The notes: a model not told the origin generated them from the sequence alone. A stretch of DNA of 34,606 nt from Lentisphaerota bacterium (GCA_021413965.1 JAIOPI010000005.1:1-34606); one strand, 5' to 3'. Positions 1 to 7,922 are shown, counted from the first letter of the stretch. Translations and numbers: made by a program.

Positions 1-143
1 TGGCTGTGGGCATGGGCTTGGTCAACGGGTGGCGAGCTGTGATAGGCGGGCGCCCCAGGCGTGGCGCGAGCGGGGCAGCGGCGAGGATGTGACGCGCGAG
101 GCGCGGGGCTTTCCCTGAGGCGGCGTAGCCGCCGAAGGTCGAG

Positions 144-171
144 GTCAGGTTACAGGCACTTGTAACCTGAC
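144..171. repeat. Perfect 11-bp palindrome (GTCAGGTTACA arms)
   Basis: The left arm GTCAGGTTACA (144-154) and right arm TGTAACCTGAC (161-171) are perfect reverse complements around a 6-nt loop. It shares the core CAGGTT with the palindrome at 208-235. There is no T-tract, so it is not a typical terminator. It could be a dimeric regulator site or a repeat element. Confidence 0.75.
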
Positions 172-207
172 GGCGCCAGAATGAGGGTTTTCTTGGGGTT
201 GTGGTGG

Positions 208-235
208 TTCAGGTTGTAAGCAGTTACAACCTGAA
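208..235. repeat. Perfect 12-bp palindrome (TTCAGGTTGTAA arms)
   Basis: The left arm TTCAGGTTGTAA (208-219) and right arm TTACAACCTGAA (224-235) are perfect reverse complements around GCAG. Its centre lies 64 bp from the centre of the related palindrome at 144-171, and the sequence is similar (CAGGTTG versus CAGGTTA). Confidence 0.75.
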
Positions 236-410
236 GAGTCGGCCAGCCGGCGTTGACGGCGGCCGGGTTGCACTCGATCCGCAGGGATCTCAGCGTTGTG
301 ACAGGGCCGCGGGGCCCCATATCGCAGCACCGAATCCCGACGCTCCTCATGGCTCTGAAAGGGATGGCACTGCAACGTCGAAGTCGGCGACCTAAACCGG
401 GCCACGAGTT

Positions 411-440
411 ACACGGCTTAACACGGCTTAAGTCGGTTAA
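411..440. repeat. Three tandem 10-bp repeats
   Basis: ACACGGCTTA occurs twice back to back (411-420, 421-430), followed by a degenerate third copy AGTCGGTTAA. The 10-bp period is one helical turn, as in direct-repeat binding sites of winged-helix regulators. No adjacent protein gene reads away from it, so function is unassigned. Confidence 0.5.
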
Positions 441-547
441 CCTGGCATCGTACACGTCGCGACAGGTCCAGACACGTGCCGACAGAGAAAAGCCCAATAA
501 ATGCCAAACAGGCCAGCAAAAACGATCTTTTTAAGGGTTTTAAGGGA

Positions 548-633
548 TGGTGGTGGGGGAAGGATTCGAACCCTCGAAGGCGTAAGCCGGCAGATTTACA
601 GTCTGCTCCCGTTGGCCACTTGGGTACCCCACC
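548..633 (-). tRNA. tRNA-Tyr (anticodon GTA)
   Basis: On the minus strand the acceptor arm GGTGGGG (633-627) pairs with CCCCACC (558-552), followed by discriminator A and an encoded CCA (550-548). The T-arm is GAAGG-TTCGAAT-CCTTC. The anticodon loop CTGTAAA carries GTA (599-597). A long variable arm makes this a class II tRNA, as expected for bacterial tRNA-Tyr. It stands alone; the next gene on the same strand is the sensor kinase upstream at 706-2358. Confidence 0.95.
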
Positions 634-705
634 GCGGTCGTCAGTTGTAGGGCGCTCATGGTGCCCGCAGGGATGCCCACCGGCAAGAGAAAAAACAAGG
701 CCACC

Positions 706-2358
706 TCACGACAGGATGCGCGCCAGCTCCTGCGCCAGCGTTTCGGCGGCAAATGGCTTCTGCAGGTAGCCCTGCGCCTCCCGCACCGCCACGCCGGCCT
801 GGCTGTCACGCCCCGCGCAGCCCGTCATGATGAGCATCCGGACCTGGGGATTCAGTTTGCGGAGCTCTCGGCAGCACGTCTGCCCGTCCATCACCGGCAT
901 CTGCATGTCCACTAACACGAGATCGATCGCGTCCCCGTTGGAACGGTAGTACTCCACCGCCTCCTGCCCGTTGGTCGCCGTCGCCGTGTGATAGCCTAAC
1001 CGCGCCAGGAGGCCCACCATGACGTCGCGCACCCCATCCTCGTCGTCAACCACCAGGACGCGCGCCGGCGCCCGACCTCCCGCCACGGGCGCGGGCGCAA
1101 CCTGGCTGGCGATCACCTTGCTCGCGGGCAGATAGACGGTAAAGGTCGCCCCGCGGCGGACCGTGCTAGCCACCTCGACGCAGCCGCCGTGGTTGCGCAC
1201 CGTGCCGTACACCACGGCCAGCCCCATGCCCGCGGAACGCCCCGTGCGGTTCGTCGTGAAAAAGGGTTCGAATATGTTCTTCAGTATGTCCGGCGCAATG
1301 CCCGTGCCCGTATCCTGGATGCGCAGCCCCACATAAGGGCCCGGCGACAGTCCCACGCTGGCGTGGCCAGTGGCGCCGTCGAGCGTGAGATCCGCCGTGG
1401 TCACATACACATCGCCACCGTCCGCCATGGCTTCGATCGCGTTGGTCACCAGGTTGATGACTACCTGACGCAATTGCGCGGCATCGCCCAGCACGCAGGA
1501 GTCCCGCGCCCCCAGGTCCTGGTGCAGCCGGATGTGCCGCGGAATGGAGGGACTGAGCAGCGTGATGGCCTCCGCGATCAACCGGTGCAGATCGACACGC
1601 TTGTGGTGCAGACGATCGCGCCGCGCGAAGCCGAGCAACTGCTGCGTCAACTGCGCGGCCTGGATGGCCGACTTCTCGATCACATCCACATATCGCGCCA
1701 CCGTCGACTCCGGCGGGGCACCGAAGCGAATCAGGTTGGCGTTGCCGAGGATGACCGTCAGGCGATTGTTAAAGTCGTGCGCCACGCCGCCAGCCAGCCG
1801 GCCAATGGACTCCATGCGTTGCGCCTCGCGCGTACGCTCGGCCAGCCGTCGATCACGCTCCGCCACTTCCCGCGCTTCGATCTCGCTGGCGGCCCGGCGG
1901 TCCTCCTCCGCACGGCGGCAGGCCGTCATGTCCTGCCCCACACACAACGTGCCGGAGTCATTCCCATCATCCGTCAGGCGCGCGCCGGTCACCTGCAACC
2001 AGACCACCTGACCGTCTCGGTGCCGCAGCGGCAGCAGCGGGACCGCCGCCCCCGGTTGCGAGGGCAACTCTGCCGCGCCCTCGGTCTCCGCATCGCGCAG
2101 GTCGGGATGAAGCAGGTCGCACAGCCGCTTGGACACGAGCGCCTCCGGCGCACAGCCCAGGAGCTCCGGCAGCCGCGCATTGGTCCGCCGGATCACGCCC
2201 TGCAGATCCAATTCGAAGAGCGCCAGGGATGACCGCTCGTAGAGGGCATGATAGCGATCGGCGAATATGCGACGCTTGCGGGCAAGGCGCCGCAGACGCT
2301 GCACAAACCCGCCCCCGCCATGGCGCGATACTCCGGACGCTGGAGCTTGCTTGGACAT
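706..2358 (-). CDS. PAS-domain hybrid sensor histidine kinase with C-terminal receiver
   Basis: This is a soluble hybrid kinase of 550 aa. A PAS domain occupies about residues 35-150, followed by a charged helical linker, a HisKA dimerisation helix with the phospho-acceptor His in VAHDFNN (about H194), and an HATPase domain with the N box NLVTNAIEA, the G1 motif DTGTGI and a GMGLAVVYG G2 box. A receiver follows at about 432-550 with phospho-acceptor Asp in LVLVDMQMP (about D484) and a KPF lysine. No membrane segment is visible, so it probably senses a cytoplasmic signal through PAS. A GTG lies four codons earlier, but the ATG at 2358 is preceded by GGAAGGGG at good spacing. Output partner unknown: no DNA-binding regulator is adjacent. 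A TATAAA at 2513-2508 (minus) could be a -10 element. Confidence 0.9.
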   Translation of the reverse strand: MSKQAPASGVSRHGGGGFVQRLRRLARKRRIFADRYHALYERSSLALFELDLQGVIRRTNARLPELLGCAPEALVSKRLCDLLHPDLRDAETEGAAELPSQPGAAVPLLPLRHRDGQVVWLQVTGARLTDDGNDSGTLCVGQDMTACRRAEEDRRAASEIEAREVAERDRRLAERTREAQRMESIGRLAGGVAHDFNNRLTVILGNANLIRFGAPPESTVARYVDVIEKSAIQAAQLTQQLLGFARRDRLHHKRVDLHRLIAEAITLLSPSIPRHIRLHQDLGARDSCVLGDAAQLRQVVINLVTNAIEAMADGGDVYVTTADLTLDGATGHASVGLSPGPYVGLRIQDTGTGIAPDILKNIFEPFFTTNRTGRSAGMGLAVVYGTVRNHGGCVEVASTVRRGATFTVYLPASKVIASQVAPAPVAGGRAPARVLVVDDEDGVRDVMVGLLARLGYHTATATNGQEAVEYYRSNGDAIDLVLVDMQMPVMDGQTCCRELRKLNPQVRMLIMTGCAGRDSQAGVAVREAQGYLQKPFAAETLAQELARILS

Positions 2359-2592
2359 AACCCCTTCCACTCAGTTCCAGCCCCTTTTTAAGCATGGCGT
2401 GTGCCACGGCGCCTTTTCACCCATTCCCCCCCAACCGACTCGCGAAACATCCGCCACAACCCGCTTGCCTGAGAATCCATCCCCCAATCCCACTGTTTCA
2501 AGTCGGGTTTATACGTCCAAACGGGCATTTGACGCATTGCGTTACACCTTGATGGCGATATGGCAAGCCCTGCGACACGCCCAACGGCGGTC

Positions 2593-3537
2593 TCAGGCAC
2601 CCGGCAGGATCTCGATTGTGAGATGCACGATGGCCGATTCAGGCGATAATCGCGCCCGGTAATCTGCCGCCGTCAGATCGGGCGCTCCGCGCACCGTGAC
2701 GGCCGCAGCGTAGATGCCCGGCCCGATCGACCAGACATGGCAATCGCTCACACGGGACTGGCCGTCCGACTCCAAGGGCGTGCGCAGCGCGGCAACCATC
2801 GCATCCGCTGCCTGTGCATCCAGCAACACCCGGCTGGTACTCCGCAACAGTCCGAGCGACCAGCGGCCCACCAACACGGCCCCCACCACCCCCATCAGAG
2901 GATCCATGAACGACCAGCCCCAGAACTTCCCCCCCACCAACGCCACGATCGCCAGCACGGACGTCAGCGCGTCCGCGAGGACATGCAAATACGCGGATCG
3001 CAGGTTGTGGTCATGGTGGTGGTCATGCCCGTGCTCGTCTTCCTCGCCCTCCTCGTCGTGCCCGTGGTCATGCCCATGCTCCTCCCGCCCCAGGACCAGC
3101 ACGCTCAGCCCATTCACCAACAGCCCGAGGCAAGCCACCAGGATGGCCTGGTTGAAGACAATCTCGATGGGACGCAGCAGGCGGTGGAGACTCTCGCCGG
3201 CCATGAGTGCGGCAAACAGCGCCAACAGCACGGCGCCCGCAAAGCCGCCCAACGCATTCACTTTTCCCGTGCCGAATGTGTAGTGACTGTCGCGGGCGTG
3301 GCGCCTCGCATAGATATACGCGAAGGCGTTGATCGACAACGCCGCCGCATGCGACGCCATGTGCAACCCGTCCGCCAGCAGCGCCATGGAGCCGTACGCC
3401 AAGCCCGCCACGATCTCGACGACCATCATGGTCGCCGTGATCAGGATCACGATCATCGTCCGGCGTTCACCCGGCCGTACGCAATCCTGGCCAAACGTGT
3501 GGTCGTGTTCTGCCTGCGCCAAACCTGCACCCGTCAT
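2593..3537 (-). CDS. dmeF: CDF-family Co/Ni (divalent metal) efflux transporter, DmeF-like
   Basis: A 314-aa inner membrane cation diffusion facilitator that exports divalent metal in exchange for protons. After a short cytoplasmic N-terminus come six membrane helices and a C-terminal cytoplasmic metallochaperone-like fold. The transport site is visible: helix 2 carries LHMASH, where the usual Zn-type HxxxD is HxxxH, and helix 5 carries HVLAD. HxxxH in helix 2, FGTGK after it, and NLRSAYLHVLADALTSV match the DmeF Co/Ni subgroup as I remember it. A His/Asp/Glu-rich loop (about residues 155-180) separates helices 4 and 5. The ATG at 3537 is used rather than the one at 3549 because GGAGGG lies just before it. 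It is divergent from the metal-responsive sigma operon starting about 95 bp away, which supports a role in the same metal response. Confidence 0.88.
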   Translation of the reverse strand: MTGAGLAQAEHDHTFGQDCVRPGERRTMIVILITATMMVVEIVAGLAYGSMALLADGLHMASHAAALSINAFAYIYARRHARDSHYTFGTGKVNALGGFAGAVLLALFAALMAGESLHRLLRPIEIVFNQAILVACLGLLVNGLSVLVLGREEHGHDHGHDEEGEEDEHGHDHHHDHNLRSAYLHVLADALTSVLAIVALVGGKFWGWSFMDPLMGVVGAVLVGRWSLGLLRSTSRVLLDAQAADAMVAALRTPLESDGQSRVSDCHVWSIGPGIYAAAVTVRGAPDLTAADYRARLSPESAIVHLTIEILPGA

Positions 3538-3596
3538 GGCACCCTCCATACCCGCCCCGGTAGCCTAACAGACCGCTTCCGAAAGCCAAGCCGGCG

Positions 3597-3625
3597 TTGA
3601 CAGCGCCGAACGCGCAACGGATCAT
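3597..3625 (+). promoter_or_regulatory. Candidate sigma-70 promoter giving a leaderless sigma-factor mRNA
   Basis: A perfect -35 TTGACA (3597-3602), a 17-bp spacer and a 4-of-6 -10 GATCAT (3620-3625) end 7 bp before the ATG at 3633. Transcription would start at or within a base or two of that ATG. The geometry matches the promoter of the GH20 gene at 30016-30044. Confidence 0.4.
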
Positions 3626-3632
3626 GGGCCGC

Positions 3633-4202
3633 ATGGCCGACTTGGACACTACCGACGACGCGCTGGTCGCCCGGCTCCAATCCCGCGACGAATCCGCCTT
3701 CGACGACTTGATGCAGCGCTACAAACAACCCATCGTCAGCTTCGTCTACCGCATGACGGGCGACGCCGATGCCGCGCAGGACGTCGCACAGGATATCTTC
3801 GTGAAGGTCTACCGCGCCATCCCGGCCTTCCGCCCCACCCCCCGCAGCCGCTTCTCCACGTGGCTTTTCCAGGTGGCCCGCCACGCCGCGCTCGACTACC
3901 TGCGCCACCGCAGCCGCCGCCCGCCAAGCTTGGCGTCCACAGGCGCCACGGCAGACGCGGAACAGGCCGGCCCGGATACCGTCAGCGCCGACGTGGCCCG
4001 CCGCGAAGTGGCGCAAGCCGTGGCCCACGCCGTGGCCCAGCTCCCGGAGGATCAACGCACGGCGCTTGTCCTCTCGGAATACGAGGGGCTGACCGACGCC
4101 GACATTGCCGCCATTATGCGCTGCTCCGCCAAATCCGTGGAGGCCCGCCTCTACCGCGCCCGCCACGCCCTGCGCAAGTCCCTCGCCCACTTGCACCCCT
4201 GA
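3633..4202 (+). CDS. ECF-family RNA polymerase sigma factor (CnrH/RpoE-like)
   Basis: 189 aa. Region 2 (about residues 10-85) includes AQDVAQDIFVKVYRAI and FSTWLFQVARHAALDY; region 4 (about 125-185) includes LPEDQRTALVLSEYEGLT and the recognition helix around SVEARLYRARHAL. These are standard ECF signatures. It directs RNA polymerase to a small regulon in response to envelope stress or metal. The gene lies directly upstream of an anti-sigma candidate, a periplasmic sensor and a metal efflux pump, which mirrors cnrH/cnrY/cnrX ahead of cnrCBA. The frame stays open upstream to a TTG at 3597 with another ATG at 3624. ATG 3633 is preferred because a TTGACA promoter overlaps the upstream codons and homology begins right after it. 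Confidence 0.9.
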   Translation: MADLDTTDDALVARLQSRDESAFDDLMQRYKQPIVSFVYRMTGDADAAQDVAQDIFVKVYRAIPAFRPTPRSRFSTWLFQVARHAALDYLRHRSRRPPSLASTGATADAEQAGPDTVSADVARREVAQAVAHAVAQLPEDQRTALVLSEYEGLTDADIAAIMRCSAKSVEARLYRARHALRKSLAHLHP

Positions 4203-4333
4203 CCCCGCGCTACCCCCCCTCCGCCCCGAGATAACCCGCGACCGCCGGGCGCTGGCGCGCCTCCTCTGAAACTATTCTCGCGCGTCACCGAGGGTTTTGG
4301 CCGCGGGCGGCGTTTCACTTGGTAGGAGCCACC

Positions 4334-4675
4334 ATGAAGACACCTGATCCACGGCAAGACCCGGACCTGCACCATCTGCTGCAAGCGTGGACAGCCCCCG
4401 CCCCGCGTGAGAATTTCGAAACCTCGGTCCGTGCCCGGCTGCAGACGCCGGCGCCCCGCCCCGCCATGACCCTTTGGGACTGGCATGAACGCCTGATCCC
4501 GCGCCTGGTGTGGGCCACCGCCGGCCAGATGGCCATCGCCGCCGCCGTGGCCCTGATGGTTGCCTCCCAAATCCCAACCCGCGCAGCCCACCCCTCTCCC
4601 GCGGAATCGTTTGCCCGCACCCAAACCGGCACCGTCACACACGCCTACTGGGAATTGCTTCAGGAGACACGATGA
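4334..4675 (+). CDS. Small single-span membrane protein, candidate anti-sigma factor (CnrY-like position)
   Basis: 113 aa. The N-terminal half is hydrophilic and Pro-rich with no recognised domain. One hydrophobic segment follows (about residues 60-77, ending AAAVALMVASQIP), then a short periplasmic tail. The ATG at 4334 has TAGGAG 8 bases upstream. Its stop overlaps the next start (ATGA at 4672-4675), so it is co-translated with the periplasmic sensor. Function is inferred from architecture and position: a short cytoplasmic region that could bind the ECF sigma, one membrane span, and a location between sigma and periplasmic sensor genes. No zinc anti-sigma HxxxCxxC motif is present, so sequence alone does not prove the role. 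Confidence 0.65.
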   Translation: MKTPDPRQDPDLHHLLQAWTAPAPRENFETSVRARLQTPAPRPAMTLWDWHERLIPRLVWATAGQMAIAAAVALMVASQIPTRAAHPSPAESFARTQTGTVTHAYWELLQETR

Positions 4676-5142
4676 AACGACAACTCCTCACCATCCTCCT
4701 GTCCGCCCTGACCGCCGGCGCCACCGCATTCGCCGTCACCCATTGGGGCGCATGCCCTGCGGCTGCCGGGGCCGCTGATGCCGGCACCACCGCCGCACGG
4801 ATCGCCCGCAAGCTTGACCTCTCGACGGAGCAGACCCGCCAACTGGCGGAGATGGAATCCGCCTACCAGGCACAGCTGGACACCTGCTCCCTCAACCACT
4901 GCTGTACGCGCCGGGAGATCGCGACGGAACTCTTTGCGCCGGCCCTGTCGACCAACCAGCTCGACGACCTCGCGGAAACCCTTTGCCACAGCCAGCGCGC
5001 AGCGGAGTTGGCCACGCTTGCCCACATCCGCCGCGTCTACGACCTGCTCACGCCCGCCCAGCAGGACCAGTACCGGGAGTGGGTCTTCCCCTGCATCTGC
5101 GGCGATCATGAAGGAGGTGCGGCATGCTCCCGCTGCCGGTAA
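4672..5142 (+). CDS. Cys-rich periplasmic heavy-metal sensor/resistance protein (CnrX/CpxP/ZraP-like)
   Basis: 156 aa with an N-terminal signal or anchor (MKRQLLTILLSALTAGATA). The body is alpha-helical with the LDLSTEQTRQLAEMESAY start and LTPAQQDQYREWV end typical of the Metal_resist/CpxP fold. Nine cysteines follow the signal region, including NHCC, LCH, CIC and a terminal ACSRC, more than the family usually has; this suggests soft-metal (Cu/Ag) binding. By analogy with CnrX it would sense periplasmic metal and release the sigma factor through the membrane anti-sigma. The start overlaps the preceding stop by ATGA, and its 3' end overlaps the outer membrane channel gene by 19 bases. Confidence 0.78.
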   Translation: MKRQLLTILLSALTAGATAFAVTHWGACPAAAGAADAGTTAARIARKLDLSTEQTRQLAEMESAYQAQLDTCSLNHCCTRREIATELFAPALSTNQLDDLAETLCHSQRAAELATLAHIRRVYDLLTPAQQDQYREWVFPCICGDHEGGAACSRCR

Positions 5143-6464
5143 CGGCCCACAGCAGCCTCATCCCGCGGCGGACCCGGATCGCCGCCTGCATCCTCGCAGG
5201 AGCCTCCGTCTTGGCGCTGCCCGCGATGGCGGCCGTATCCGATTCAGCCGCCCCCGCCACGCTGACGCTGGATCGCGCCCTGGCGCAGGCGTTGGAGGCC
5301 AGCCCCGATCTCGGCGCCGGGATGCAGAACGCCGCCGGGATGACCGCGCGAATCGACCAGGCGGGCGCCCTTCCCAACCCCATGCTGCGTTTTGGGGCCA
5401 TGGACCCCGCCTCCAGCTACGGATTCCCCGACACCAGCGAAAAGCGGATTGAAATCGAACAGCGCTTCCCCTGGTTCGGCAAGAACGGGCTGCGCCGCGA
5501 TATGGCCGCCCGCACGGCCGAGGCCGCGGAACACGATGCCGCCACCACGCGCCGGGAGCTGATCCTCCGCGTCAAGGAGACCTACTATTCCCTGTACATC
5601 ACGCAACAGACGCTGGCGCTGGCGCGCGACGAGCTTCCCGTGCTCGAGCAACTCGCCGACACCACCCGCTCGCGCTATGCCACCGGCACGGCCGGCCAGG
5701 CGGATGTGCTCGCCGCAGAAACGGAGATCACGTTGCTCCGCCGCCGCCTGATCCAGCTTGAGCACGAAGAGATGCACGTCTGGGCACAGCTTGCCCAGCT
5801 GCGCAATCAGTCGCCCGATGAGGCCACGCCCGCCCAAGCCGTCTCGCCTCCACCGGAAATAGCCCCCCCCGAGCTGGACACGCTTCTGGCGCTGGCCGCG
5901 CAGTCCCGCCCGGAAATCGCCGCCGCCCGCAGTCGCCGGGAAGAAGCCCGCCTGGCGCGCCGCCTGATGCAGAAGGAGTCTCTGCCCGATTACGCCCTGG
6001 GGGTCGAGTACCGCGACTACGCCGATGCGCGTGACGACCTGATGGTGTCCGTTGGCGTCGAGCTGCCCATCTGGCAGGGCCGCAATCACGCCGCCATCCG
6101 CGAATCGGAGCACATGGCCGCCGCCGCCGACGACATGCTCGAAAGCACCGAACGCGAGGTCGAGCATGACGTGGCCGACGCCTACCACATGCTGGAGTCG
6201 ACAACCCATTTGCGCAGCCTCTACCGGAGCGCCTTGATCCCGCAGGCCCAGGCGCGCTACGCCGCGCTCGCCGCCGGTTACGGCGCCGGCGAGGCCCCTT
6301 TTCGGGATCTGCTGGAAAGCGCGCGCCTCGTCCTCGAGGCGCGTGTGATGGACGTCATGAACGCGGGCGAGACCGGCCTGGCGCTGGCCCGCCTGGAACG
6401 GGCGGTAGGCGCGGACCTCGCGTCCCCGCCATCACGAAGTGAACTCGGGAGGGAAGCACCATGA
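5124..6464 (+). CDS. TolC-family outer membrane efflux channel (CusC/CzcC type)
   Basis: 446 aa: a signal peptide (about residues 15-37, ending LALPAMA) then two outer membrane efflux (OEP) repeats of long helices with FGKNGLRRDMAA and the internal QSRPEIAAARSR repeat start. It forms the outer membrane exit duct of an RND pump. The ATG at 5124 lies inside the end of the preceding gene and is preceded by AAGGAGGTG, the strongest Shine-Dalgarno in the operon. Its stop overlaps the adaptor gene start (ATGA at 6461-6464). The context with CusB- and CusA-like genes points to metal efflux. Confidence 0.9.
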   Translation: MLPLPVTAHSSLIPRRTRIAACILAGASVLALPAMAAVSDSAAPATLTLDRALAQALEASPDLGAGMQNAAGMTARIDQAGALPNPMLRFGAMDPASSYGFPDTSEKRIEIEQRFPWFGKNGLRRDMAARTAEAAEHDAATTRRELILRVKETYYSLYITQQTLALARDELPVLEQLADTTRSRYATGTAGQADVLAAETEITLLRRRLIQLEHEEMHVWAQLAQLRNQSPDEATPAQAVSPPPEIAPPELDTLLALAAQSRPEIAAARSRREEARLARRLMQKESLPDYALGVEYRDYADARDDLMVSVGVELPIWQGRNHAAIRESEHMAAAADDMLESTEREVEHDVADAYHMLESTTHLRSLYRSALIPQAQARYAALAAGYGAGEAPFRDLLESARLVLEARVMDVMNAGETGLALARLERAVGADLASPPSRSELGREAP

Positions 6465-7852
6465 ATATACGCACACTCACACTGGTCGCCATGATGTCGG
6501 CGGCCGGTCTCATCATGACCACCGCCGGATGCGGGGCTGAACCAGCGCATACCCGCGTCGCCAAGGCCCAATACCACTGCCCGATGCACCCCACCGTCGT
6601 GTCCGACAAACCGGGCGACTGCCCCATCTGCGGCATGCGACTCGTGCTCATCGACAAAGACGCGCCGCCTGCACCCGCCCCGGTCGCGCCCGAGGCCAAG
6701 GCACCGGCAGGCGCCGCAGGGACCGAGCCGGCGGCCGCCCAGTATCGTTGCCCGATGTGCCCGGGCGTCGCCTCCGACCATCCCGGACAGTGCCCGGAAT
6801 GCGGGATGCACCTGGAACCGGTCGCCGCCCCCGCCGCAACCAATGCCGCGCCGGCAGGCCTGGCCCCTGTCTCCCTGACCCCCGCGGCACGCCAGCGCAT
6901 GGGCCTCACGCTCGGCGACGTGACCCCCCGGCCCCTCATCCACCGCGTGCGCGCCCCCGCGCGTATCGTGGCGGACGAAACGCGTGTGCACCGCGTCACG
7001 ACCAAAGTCGAGGGCTGGGTGGAAACCCTCTTCGTCAACGTGACGGGCCAGAACGTCCGCGCGGGTGATCCGCTACTGGCCATCTACAGCCCGGCCCTCG
7101 TCGCCGCGCAGCAGGAATTCCTGGGCGCGGCCGCCGCGGGTGATGCGCGCCTGGTGGAGGCGGCCCGCAGCCGCTTGCGCCTGTGGGATCTCACCGACGC
7201 CCAGATCGACCACCTCGCAAAGTCAGGCCAGGCCGAGAACGTCGTCACCCTCCACGCCCCTGCCAGCGGCACCGTCATCACCAAGGATGTGTTCGCCGGC
7301 CAGAAGATCATGCCCGGCGACACCCTGCTCGTGGTGGCTGACCTGACCAGCGTCTGGGCGGTGGCCGATGTGGCCGCCATGGATGCCGGCGCCGTACGCC
7401 TTGGCCAGCCGGTGGAGCTGCGTTTGTCGCACACCGACGGACGCGCACAACCCTGCCTCGTCAGCTTCGTCGCGCCGGGTCTCGATCCGGATACGCGGAG
7501 GTTGCGCGTGCGCGCCGACCTGCCCAATCCCGATGGCCGGTTCAAGCTGGAATCCTATGCGGAGGCCGACTTCCTGCAGGATCGGGGGGTGCCGCTGACG
7601 GTCCCCGAGGAGGCCGTCATGTTCACCGGCGAGCACACATACGCCTTCCGTGAAGCGGCCGACGGCCGGCTCGAACCCGTGGCGCTGACGCTCGGCACGC
7701 ACAGCGACGGATACTATGAAGTCGTCGCCGGACTCCAAGACGGCGACCGCGTCGTGACCTCCGCCAACTTTCTCATCGATTCCGAATCCTCCATGCGCGC
7801 CGCCTTGGCCTCCCTCGCCGCTCCAAACGAGGTCCACGCGCATGTCGAGTGA
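6461..7852 (+). CDS. cusB: RND efflux periplasmic adaptor with two N-terminal heavy-metal-binding modules (CusB-like)
   Basis: 463 aa membrane fusion protein. The N-terminus has a signal sequence with a probable lipidation Cys (TTAGC, about residue 24). Two heavy-metal-binding modules follow: YHCPMHP...CPICGM (about 38-60) and YRCPMCP...CPECGM (about 95-118), separated by a Pro/Ala linker. The adaptor core comes next: VEGWVETLFVNVTGQNVRAG lipoyl half, a helical hairpin (LVAAQQEFLGA), the second lipoyl half (LHAPASGTVI), a beta-barrel and the membrane-proximal domain. It links pump to channel and, in the Cus family, hands metal to the pump. Two modules in tandem is notable. GGGAGG precedes the start. 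Confidence 0.9.
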   Translation: MNIRTLTLVAMMSAAGLIMTTAGCGAEPAHTRVAKAQYHCPMHPTVVSDKPGDCPICGMRLVLIDKDAPPAPAPVAPEAKAPAGAAGTEPAAAQYRCPMCPGVASDHPGQCPECGMHLEPVAAPAATNAAPAGLAPVSLTPAARQRMGLTLGDVTPRPLIHRVRAPARIVADETRVHRVTTKVEGWVETLFVNVTGQNVRAGDPLLAIYSPALVAAQQEFLGAAAAGDARLVEAARSRLRLWDLTDAQIDHLAKSGQAENVVTLHAPASGTVITKDVFAGQKIMPGDTLLVVADLTSVWAVADVAAMDAGAVRLGQPVELRLSHTDGRAQPCLVSFVAPGLDPDTRRLRVRADLPNPDGRFKLESYAEADFLQDRGVPLTVPEEAVMFTGEHTYAFREAADGRLEPVALTLGTHSDGYYEVVAGLQDGDRVVTSANFLIDSESSMRAALASLAAPNEVHAHVE

Positions 7853-7922
7853 CCCCGTCTCCGCCGCCGCCACGTCCTGGGCGCTGCTAAGCGGCGGCCA
7901 GGCAACCCCTGATGCCGCATGA
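7842..7922 (+). CDS. Possible 26-residue bridging ORF between cusB and cusA
   Basis: ATG at 7842 lies 11 bases before the end of cusB and the frame closes with TGA at 7920-7922, 11 bases into cusA. GAGG sits 9 bases upstream. The encoded peptide is Ala/Ser-rich with no recognisable domain. The 59-base cusB-cusA gap lacks a good Shine-Dalgarno for cusA, so translation of this ORF could carry ribosomes to the cusA start. It may equally be chance in GC-rich DNA. Confidence 0.25.
   Translation: MSSDPVSAAATSWALLSGGQATPDAA

Larger units (their letters stand above)
1..547. other. Non-coding region with palindromes and short direct repeats
   Basis: No open frame here has a ribosome binding site or family resemblance; the frames that exist overlap one another on both strands. 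It contains a GC hairpin with a 3-nt loop (GGCGGC-GTA-GCCGCC, 119-133), two related palindromes (144-171 and 208-235), a triple 10-bp direct repeat (411-440), and an AT-richer tail with a doubled TTTTAAGGG motif (about 529-546) just beyond the 3' end of the tRNA gene. I see no gene. A regulatory or repeat-derived role is possible but not shown. Confidence 0.6.

Noticed and set aside
2388..2600. 70-codon minus-strand frame between the DmeF-like and kinase genes
   Set aside because: GTG start without Shine-Dalgarno, no recognisable pattern, and the kinase promoter is expected in this interval.
4260..4333. ECF autoregulatory promoter (GAAAC ... CGTC) before the anti-sigma gene
   Set aside because: GAAAC at about 4267 and CGTC at about 4285 are only about 13 bases apart, too close for a 16-17-base ECF spacer.
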